The notes beneath the pieces are model-generated. The model worked only from the letters and a program-made list of their open reading frames with translations. It was not told where the DNA came from and made no database searches. Below are positions 33,901 through 37,392 of a stretch of 37,392 bases of DNA, piece after piece (position 1 is the first letter of the stretch; each line of letters starts with the position of its first letter). Source of the DNA: a virus; IMG/VR virus record IMGVR_UViG_3300013130_000014, positions 1 to 37,392 of that record; one strand, written 5' to 3'. The position numbers were made by a program, and so were the translations under genes.

Positions 33901-35394
33901 GAAAAGACTGATATCACGGGTACAAGTAAAACACCACAAGAGTTTGCGGATATTCTATTGGATAAGGTTCCTAATTTTGCATCTGTAAGAGCGGCAATTT
34001 ATTCGATATGTTATTTGAGAACTTATAATAAGAAGTCTAAGAAGTTTGAGAGTTGGGGTAATAACTTTGCCACCGTAACTTTAGAAGATGATTTATTCCC
34101 TTCAGCTTCAAAATATTTTAGTAAAACATACTCTTGTGTAAATCTATCTTTAGCGAACGGTTCAACCAATACATCATCTCCAATAGTACATTTTGAAACA
34201 TTTGAAAAATTTATAGATTTCATGGTTGATAAATTAATCAATCAAGAAGATAGGATTTTGGAAGGAATGACCAAGTTTTATGTTTGTTATTGGCCGAAAA
34301 ATAATGTATCACCAATATATTTTTCACAGAACCCTAACGAGTTTAAAAGTTATGATGCAACTTTCGATGCCGCTTTGAAATCTGCTCAAAATGTAAAAAT
34401 AGTAAACGTAGCACAGGCTCAACAAGTTTCTTCAACTAGTAAACAATCTACTCCGAGTCCATCAGGAACACCAACGGTAACCAGAACGCCATCTGTAAGT
34501 ACACCATTTGGAACATTAACAAATGTCTGCGACCCACCAGCAATAACAAACTTTTCACCTGTTGTTGGTAATAGTAATACTGTAATTACAGTTAATGGTA
34601 GAAATCTTGAAAGTATTTTGTATATAGAAGTTTTGGGTGTGAAGATTTTACCGAAGGATTTGACTGTTTTACCTGATGGAAAACAATTTAAATTCACTTT
34701 ACCTTCACCCAATAACCCATCTAACCCCATTTCAACAATCCAAGTATCAACTTCAAACGGATTTGTTAACTCAACAGGTCAAATTAAGTATGATGTCAAT
34801 GCAAACTCTGGTTCAGCTGCCGCCCCTCCACCAACTCAATTACCTCAACCAAGTCCAACACCACCAGCGAGTAGTGATAAGAGTATGATTGCTTTTGCAT
34901 ATAGTGTTGATAAATCATTCCTAAACTTTAGGACTTATAAAGATGGTGTATTGAAAGGTAGATGGTTCGAAAGCGAAGGTTCTTTGCAATCAAATCATAA
35001 CGCCACTTTATATATCTTGAACAAAAGTGGTGTTAAGGTAAAGGTTGCTGATTTTGTTATCAATAATGCATCTGGTACACCTCCGAACGCTGGAGATTTT
35101 GTTAGTTCAGTAGATAGGTGGGAACAAATACTTTCTTTAGTAGCTGAAGGTGACAAACAACTTGTTTATTTTACTGTTGAAATACCTGATTTACAATTAA
35201 AACTAACGTACAGTTTTTCGTTCATGGGATTTGACTGTCCGACTTCAGGTTACGTTTTCGGTGATGTTATCAGTATAGATGATTATGAGACAATTCTGGA
35301 AAACCCATGTTGTGCTTGTTACGCTAACGGTACAGGTGGAAGAAGAAGGATTGTACTAGGTAAGGAGTGTAACCAAACAAGTAATCCTTGTTGA
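27928..35394 (+). CDS. Giant baseplate hub-like protein with IPT/TIG and Cys-rich tail
   Basis: This 2488-residue protein is the largest in the window. The N-terminal 260 residues are beta-rich, including FNMPYPQFYLTLKGYYGQAI and a DFNCRFNSFSGNYQISLQFF block. The middle (about 300-1800) is long and without a recognised family. Around 1845-1917 the sequence YACQVVCLGNALLQPMMYFN, NGPYLIQEVQHAITPGNF and TGTRQSIF resembles the ending of gpD/gp27-type hub proteins ('v.v.Gnp.l.pG.......G.Y.i..v.H.i..g.f.t.l.l.r'). Residues about 1987-2150 may be a degenerate murein-hydrolase-like domain. Pro/Ser/Thr linkers near 2170-2195 and 2296-2316 flank an IPT/TIG beta-sandwich (about 2200-2290; PAITNFSPVVGNSNTVITVN). 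The last 170 residues end in a Cys-rich patch (NPCCACYANG, then two more Cys). The likely role is the hub/spike region at the cell-contact end of the tail. Confidence 0.6.
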   Translation: MAGNIQADNSGNILVEFDYNNIIVVDPNKTIDDFGNVNERLVDHEKLVMYANLEAEVLPRTKMAVGASPNSTGIQTISVAKINFLKPTKNTYLDTGYYDTLTGQDTTKKAGTNQPLEVAQKQIDGQQPYFQNTVQNQNDVIDQGLLGITQINITTNTSFIPNVKIELEDVQGKALFQLGEDSPYSAFFNMPYPQFYLTLKGYYGQAIRYQLQLKDFNCRFNSFSGNYQISLQFFGYKFNIMGEISMGHLLAIPHMYPDTVELKNIPAQLQQSGKQQDSQTQGPLAKEASNSQTGVAKQIVTERGYQKIVEVYAEYKSKGLIPPDFPELTVAQLMQNLENFEKNILASFPPVKLEPLTNIREYKKQLTTYFNAVRGDLPSSWFIKYCDTQPIVLSNDNRYYVFKRGLKEEEKINARSELQAIITENNEMLARNPTLGASGTNPLRNPITYKMISKSVDLKSIDWYKTASAQTAIPLEKLTPQQVEKIRITYPTLLAGEPKIEEDEETGALQIELKPPDFFTFEFNTQVGTFNVQIPILGQRFDDAINLLKANAQNQLSSYEALITAELAKKIEDTATGIGFRPSVRNMVAVIMASTDAFVRLMDDVHVNAWSQRTNPIRKDVILNNPSSAKSSDSYDYVAIAPNSYITREQLKNAEVPVYPWPQFFVETNEDKKGRFQLKYLGDPSLVQYTRGNLYTVWPEVEFVEEYLRGINQKFNPPLAPEILKNQNDTNEVNINAIEFPQSDIAYITKEEIRFLYEIWERQFITSHYSGYNRAMNNQFEELIKLNTEVEVNNIVTQIALNAVLLSFTLKNYKLTSANFEDNLKNVSNAGTGKSWQTFIRDLYVTPYLRVDTENPFSILSLENIGKNPLNNPKVEALEQLIKNVPNAPKIVDTYPFTDYTWDLGNLANSSISKDDLVFKASSTLKVFKERNIISNFSDLNDFTTNRPVTNFGYLLSQKNPTPQSSFVMSQFYQTRMAEPNKFLATEGVITSIPPTGSPIPFSSTTSMLNTPFFVNAIQEGTNNQRSNARYPYVAAAYLFLNSLPLASLRERYKTATDSSFTELDYIASCFNKFGAIHKVPYAWILKLGSIWHRYKTYKNNGRDILGNVWKGFDYKKNYYPPTSDLSHTYNFKYNKLNVSITGQKIEQQTLTQEVGFYPQLISDYCYFVNGVDLYSGYTNEEIQTSIDAGVRIHNYSTSNITGAITDGKVYTEKTWSVIIPEANLFLEPNVCDPNNNSSAPVYYICPSFGSNVNQVVEECLSFPPGLITIPTTRTQMADNQNIFNGSVRCLWGAPNYGYFDVSQAIIPPTDAYLNLINTGNTQFSFSIFEKDYYSKIEEVFSVFEKSQLDTMETQFLDFCRAETNQSVQAEFAKSDQSTGGIYTQYRNFQTLFKNMMQVDAQLTNKEQSQYFNDLFDNQLLSFENTVKNFLEYDVIIRNGNPTKYRRRIFYSFISYQNTPVVEDPLPFAPYVRGSLPSANGTTTLAQSKARYPREWRTLELEVGFSTIERLRYSDLGSYITDFFIDCNLEFSTLNIETLAPLIKMYATQKLKNSQYDLSTFQNDLNTYFIEQEVFQNLLLDSLLTTLNNVLPDSQIQSDRSTISVLQGEQSKVQLYEIFKSLNDKWISGADWKEKTLFEDILFLDRASRDIGDTILIDIFSLKNTFNKDSINAAMSVYTFVTSMMINNNFVCMNLPAYVNFYNIQEVSNQIQTPKNEGSLEFANSLWGTFLDVDYRKSSPKLICFFVPKPSQYVNTPKFSRFRSDAFDMRRATDNPLIENQKNKTDWARSNRCVGFNVDIGIRNQNIFYSFSVSQDAGKATSEALNMVVQMANQAGGKNYATQNVSLYNMYMNRSYACQVVCLGNALLQPMMYFNLRHVPMFNGPYLIQEVQHAITPGNFQTTFTGTRQSIFDLPSIDNYLQSVNQNLLTKLEQIVKTNKEDTPTEKTTEQQKQSSLVNSSKNSKAPSNSCVAKVNPAYLPPQQVSAASWVEKTDITGTSKTPQEFADILLDKVPNFASVRAAIYSICYLRTYNKKSKKFESWGNNFATVTLEDDLFPSASKYFSKTYSCVNLSLANGSTNTSSPIVHFETFEKFIDFMVDKLINQEDRILEGMTKFYVCYWPKNNVSPIYFSQNPNEFKSYDATFDAALKSAQNVKIVNVAQAQQVSSTSKQSTPSPSGTPTVTRTPSVSTPFGTLTNVCDPPAITNFSPVVGNSNTVITVNGRNLESILYIEVLGVKILPKDLTVLPDGKQFKFTLPSPNNPSNPISTIQVSTSNGFVNSTGQIKYDVNANSGSAAAPPPTQLPQPSPTPPASSDKSMIAFAYSVDKSFLNFRTYKDGVLKGRWFESEGSLQSNHNATLYILNKSGVKVKVADFVINNASGTPPNAGDFVSSVDRWEQILSLVAEGDKQLVYFTVEIPDLQLKLTYSFSFMGFDCPTSGYVFGDVISIDDYETILENPCCACYANGTGGRRRIVLGKECNQTSNPC

Positions 35395-35412
35395 TATTTG
35401 ATACGTAATGTA

Positions 35413-35420
35413 TATTTATA
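35413..35420 (+). promoter_or_regulatory. TATTTATA element (candidate late promoter)
   Basis: Context AATGTATATTTATATAAAAAC, ending 13 bases before the ATG at 35434. It shows that the following small genes begin a new late unit. Confidence 0.5.
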
Positions 35421-35433
35421 TAAAAACATTTTT

Positions 35434-35658
35434 ATGAATTTAAAAGCAACCTTGGACTCATATTTAGGGAAATCTGTAAGATTTTCAGAGTCAGATAATG
35501 GTGATGGTACAAAAGAAGTTTGTGACTTGGACACAGGAGAATGTTATGTGGTTAGAGAAAGAGACGGTCTTATCGAAAGAGCCGGTCACCAAGTTTACAC
35601 TAACAGGAAAGTCAAAGTTGAAACAGTCAAAGGAATTAAACAATTATTAAACGGATAA
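35434..35658 (+). CDS. Small protein of unknown function (74 aa)
   Basis: The frame is open from a TTG at 35398, but that start would place the TATATTTATA element inside the gene; the ATG at 35434, 13 bases after the element, is preferred. The 74-residue product is not recognised. It has a short N-terminal helix (LKATLDSYLGKSV), a Cys pair in a turn (CDLDTGEC), a YVVRERDG strand and a basic C-terminal stretch (NRKVKVETVKGIKQLL). The two cysteines flank a D-T-G-E loop and might form a hairpin or bind metal. It is followed by the Pro-rich gene after 4 bases, so the two are probably one transcript. Confidence 0.6.
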   Translation: MNLKATLDSYLGKSVRFSESDNGDGTKEVCDLDTGECYVVRERDGLIERAGHQVYTNRKVKVETVKGIKQLLNG

Positions 35659-35662
35659 TAAA

Positions 35663-36331
35663 ATGAGTATCGATAAGAAAATACTTAGTGAATTAGATAG
35701 ATATAATCAAATCAATAAGTACATTATGGAACAAGCTGATTTGGGGGCACTTGCTCCACCACCAGCCGACCCTAACGCTGCACCCCCACCAGCACCTGCT
35801 GCTGCGGTACCCCCCCCACCTCCAGGCGGAGCTGCTGAACCACAAAAGATTGATGTGGAAACAGACCCTGACGTAGAAAAAATTGATGGTGATGGTAAAT
35901 CAGAGGAAACAGGAAAAGACGAATCAGGAACTGAGGAATTGGACATCACTGATTTGGTCGACTCACAAAAATCAATCGAAGCAAAACAAGAGGAGTATTT
36001 CCAAAACCTATTCAGTCAACTTGATGACTTACAAGGTAGACTTGGCGAAATGGACCAAATCATGACAAAACTTAACACTTTAGAAGATAAGATTGAAAAA
36101 TATAGACAAAAGACTCCTGAAGAAAGATTAGAACTTAGAAGTTTGGACTCATATCCTTTCAATCAAAAACTCTCTCAATTCTTCGATGAAAAAGAAGAAG
36201 ATATGGACAAGACAGGAAAAAATGATTATGTTCTAACCTCGGACCAAGTTATGGATATCAATGTTAATGACATCAAGAGCTCCTTCCAACCAGGTTCAAA
36301 TCCAATAGATAACTTCGAATTTAAAAAATAA
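35663..36331 (+). CDS. Acidic Pro/Ala-rich coiled-coil protein, unknown function
   Basis: This 222-residue protein has a helical N-terminus (residues 1-25), then a low-complexity Pro/Ala tract (about 28-58, including runs APPPAP and VPPPPPGG). An acidic Asp/Glu/Lys linker follows (about 60-100). Next comes a helical, probably coiled-coil segment (about 103-155, with LFSQLDDLQGRLGEMDQIM and LNTLEDKIEKY), and a C-terminal tail ending FEFKK. No family is recognised. The layout of flexible linker plus coiled coil is seen in scaffold, spacer and adaptor-type phage proteins. It follows the 74-residue gene and is closed by a terminator just before the gp32 promoter. A structural or assembly role is plausible but unproven. 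Confidence 0.6.
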   Translation: MSIDKKILSELDRYNQINKYIMEQADLGALAPPPADPNAAPPPAPAAAVPPPPPGGAAEPQKIDVETDPDVEKIDGDGKSEETGKDESGTEELDITDLVDSQKSIEAKQEEYFQNLFSQLDDLQGRLGEMDQIMTKLNTLEDKIEKYRQKTPEERLELRSLDSYPFNQKLSQFFDEKEEDMDKTGKNDYVLTSDQVMDINVNDIKSSFQPGSNPIDNFEFKK

Positions 36332-36358
36332 AAAAAGGGGACCGAAAGGTCCCTTTTT
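36332..36358 (+). terminator. Rho-independent terminator upstream of gp32
   Basis: GGGACC (36338-36343), a GAAA tetraloop and GGTCCC (36348-36353), flanked by A and T runs, with T5 following. It starts right after the Pro-rich gene's stop and isolates the gp32 promoter from upstream transcription. Confidence 0.92.
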
Positions 36359-36361
36359 AAT

Positions 36362-36390
36362 TTGACATATGGGGATTTCCCAATTATAAT
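36362..36390 (+). promoter_or_regulatory. Perfect sigma70 consensus promoter for gp32
   Basis: TTGACA (36362-36367) and TATAAT (36385-36390) are both exact matches separated by exactly 17 bases. Transcription would begin near 36397, leaving a leader of about 20 bases before the ATG at 36416. The spacer holds a 13-base near-palindrome TGGGGATTTCCCA (36370-36382), a possible operator. Confidence 0.85.
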
Positions 36391-36415
36391 TAATAAACAA
36401 TTAAACACTTTTATT

Positions 36416-37267
36416 ATGAGTAATGTATTAGACGCCGTATTGGCACAGTATGAAAAAAATCAAATTGGGGGCGGGGCCCAATCGAGAATGTCGCAAGACG
36501 AAAGAATGAAAAAGTATTTCGCTTTAATCCTTGGTGATAAAGAGAAATCAGGTCAGAGAAGAGTAAGAATCCTTCCTACCGCAGATGGTTCCTCACCATT
36601 CAAAGAGGCTTGGTATCATGAAATCCAAGTAGGTGGTCAGTGGCAAAAGTTCTACGACCCAGGAAAAAATGACAACGAACGTTCATCCTTGAATGAGGTT
36701 TACGAAGAGTTGATGTCTACAGGTAAAGAGTCAGACAAGGAACTTGCAAAGCAGTACAAGTCACGTAAGTTCTATATCGTAAAAGTTATCGACCGTGATA
36801 ACGAAGCTGACGGACCAAAGTTTTGGAGATTCAAACACAACTACAAGAACGAAGGTATCCTTGACAAAATCATTCCAATTTGGAGAAACAAGGGTGATAT
36901 TACAGACCCTGAAAAAGGTCGTGACCTCATTATTGAGTTGGCTAAATCCAAAACACCAAAAGGTAAAGAATACACAACAGTAAGCGCTATTATGTATGAC
37001 GACCCAACTCCTGTACATGCAGACAAAGACCAGTTAAAAGAGTGGATTACTGACGAACTCAGTTGGACTGATGTATACAGTAAAAAACCTGTTGAGTATC
37101 TTGAAGCAATTGCAAGAGGAGAAACACCAAAATGGGATAACGAAAAAGGTGGATATGTCTACGGTGATTCATCTGTAAATGAAGAAACAATCGGTGGTGC
37201 TAAACCATCAAAAAAATCAGTTGACCCACAAGAAGATGCTGAAGTAGATACAGATTTACCATTCTAA
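36416..37267 (+). CDS. Single-stranded DNA-binding protein (gp32-like)
   Basis: This 283-residue protein corresponds to T4 gp32 (301 residues), which coats single-stranded DNA during replication and recombination. The core is recognisable: an RVRILPTADGSSPFKEAWYH strand region, SRKFYIVKVIDRDNEADG, then FWRFKHNYKNEGILDKI, which aligns with gp32's 'vfkyrfGkkIwdkI'. The frame is open from a TTG at 36362, but that lies on the promoter -35; the ATG at 36416 is clearly the start. There is no cysteine in the protein, so the zinc knuckle of T4 gp32 (three Cys and one His) is absent. The C-terminus is acidic and ends DTDLPF, resembling the partner-binding tip of bacterial SSB (DDDIPF) more than the T4 tail. 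The gene is monocistronic, with its own promoter and a terminator on each side. Confidence 0.88.
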   Translation: MSNVLDAVLAQYEKNQIGGGAQSRMSQDERMKKYFALILGDKEKSGQRRVRILPTADGSSPFKEAWYHEIQVGGQWQKFYDPGKNDNERSSLNEVYEELMSTGKESDKELAKQYKSRKFYIVKVIDRDNEADGPKFWRFKHNYKNEGILDKIIPIWRNKGDITDPEKGRDLIIELAKSKTPKGKEYTTVSAIMYDDPTPVHADKDQLKEWITDELSWTDVYSKKPVEYLEAIARGETPKWDNEKGGYVYGDSSVNEETIGGAKPSKKSVDPQEDAEVDTDLPF

Positions 37268-37276
37268 TTTTATAAC

Positions 37277-37310
37277 ATGTTCCCGACATCCGTGTTGGGA
37301 ACATATTTTT
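37277..37310 (+). terminator. Rho-independent terminator after gp32
   Basis: A 12-bp stem ATGTTCCCGACA / TGTTGGGAACAT (one G-U pair) with loop TCCG is followed by A and T5. It begins 9 bases after the gp32 stop. Confidence 0.92.
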
Positions 37311-37315
37311 GATTT

Positions 37316-37392
37316 ATGAGTTATACAATTAAAGAACAACCAAAAAAGATTTACGAATCTGTAACTTTTGAACTCACTGTTACCAACGAAAA
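37316..37392 (+). CDS. Start of an unidentified gene (3' partial)
   Basis: An ATG at 37316, six bases after the gp32 terminator, opens a frame of 25 codons to the end of the window (MSYTIKEQPKKIYESVTFEL and on). Too little is present to identify it. The strand-like ending suggests a beta-rich N-terminus. No promoter is visible between terminator and ATG. Confidence 0.5.
   Translation, partial: MSYTIKEQPKKIYESVTFELTVTNE

Noticed and set aside
35398-35433. TTG start adding 12 residues to the 74-residue gene
   Set aside because: It would place the TATATTTATA element inside the gene; the ATG at 35434 fits the element spacing seen elsewhere.
35707-35949. Minus-strand open frame opposite the Pro-rich gene (Gly/Ala/Ser-rich)
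   Set aside because: It is the mirror of the Pro/Ala codon tract on the plus strand; no start signal or homology.
36362-36415. TTG start adding 18 residues to gp32
   Set aside because: It begins on the -35 hexamer of a perfect promoter; the ATG at 36416 is the natural start.
1-37392. CRISPR arrays, tRNA genes, insertion sequences
   Set aside because: No regularly spaced repeats, cloverleaf-like sequences or transposase genes were seen on reading both strands; a dedicated tRNA scan was not possible here.

Overview
The window is a contiguous piece of a large, AT-rich, T4-like contractile-tailed phage genome (myovirus morphology). No rRNA, tRNA, IS element or CRISPR array is visible. The diagnostic genes are a gp18-type tail sheath, a gp19-type tail tube, a gp26-type tail/baseplate assembly chaperone next to a tape-measure-like gene, a gp53-type baseplate wedge protein, gp13/gp15-like neck and terminator proteins, a family B DNA polymerase and a gp32-type ssDNA-binding protein. 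Most start codons lack a Shine-Dalgarno sequence and sit behind A/T-rich leaders. That is typical of Bacteroidota hosts and their phages, but the early-looking promoters are canonical sigma70 type (TTGACA/TATAAT), so the host assignment stays open.

Layout. (1) 1-4517: four tightly overlapping glycosyltransferase genes: a GlcNAc-transferase-like gene cut by the window start, a GT25-like gene, an HtrL/YibB-like gene, and an HtrL/YibB + GT-A fusion. (2) 4534-7791: a small beta-rich virion-like protein and DNA polymerase. (3) 12982-7768, minus strand: a SET-domain protein and SNF2 helicase behind a sigma70-like promoter, then an unusual superoxide dismutase fused to a nuclease-like domain, then a gp13-like neck protein and a small beta-rich protein. 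(4) 13032-14597: gp14-like and gp15-like neck/terminator proteins, followed by a 53-residue ribbon-helix-helix regulator on the opposite strand. (5) 14875-35394: tail operon with a giant sheath, HAD-like hydrolase, tube, frameshifted chaperone, tape measure, a 1689-residue baseplate protein with an embedded OmpA-like domain, gp53, and a 2488-residue hub-like protein ending in IPT/TIG and Cys-rich modules. (6) 35434-37392: two small unknowns, gp32 behind a perfect sigma70 consensus promoter, and the start of another gene.

Two regulatory layers can be read. A recurrent TATTTAT(A) element precedes nearly every structural gene or operon on its coding strand and is a candidate late promoter. It is the reverse complement of the T4 late box TATAAATA. 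Replication and modification genes (gp32; SET + SNF2) have TTGACA-N17-TATAAT-like promoters instead. Rho-independent terminators follow the sheath, tube and chaperone genes and both sides of gp32, and some abut the next start codon, which suggests attenuation after highly expressed genes.

The most notable points are a probable +1 (or -2) frameshift in the tail chaperone, the SOD-nuclease fusion, the OmpA-like domain inside a baseplate protein, the TATTTATA element, and a gp32 that has no zinc-binding cysteines and ends in a host-SSB-like acidic DLPF tip.
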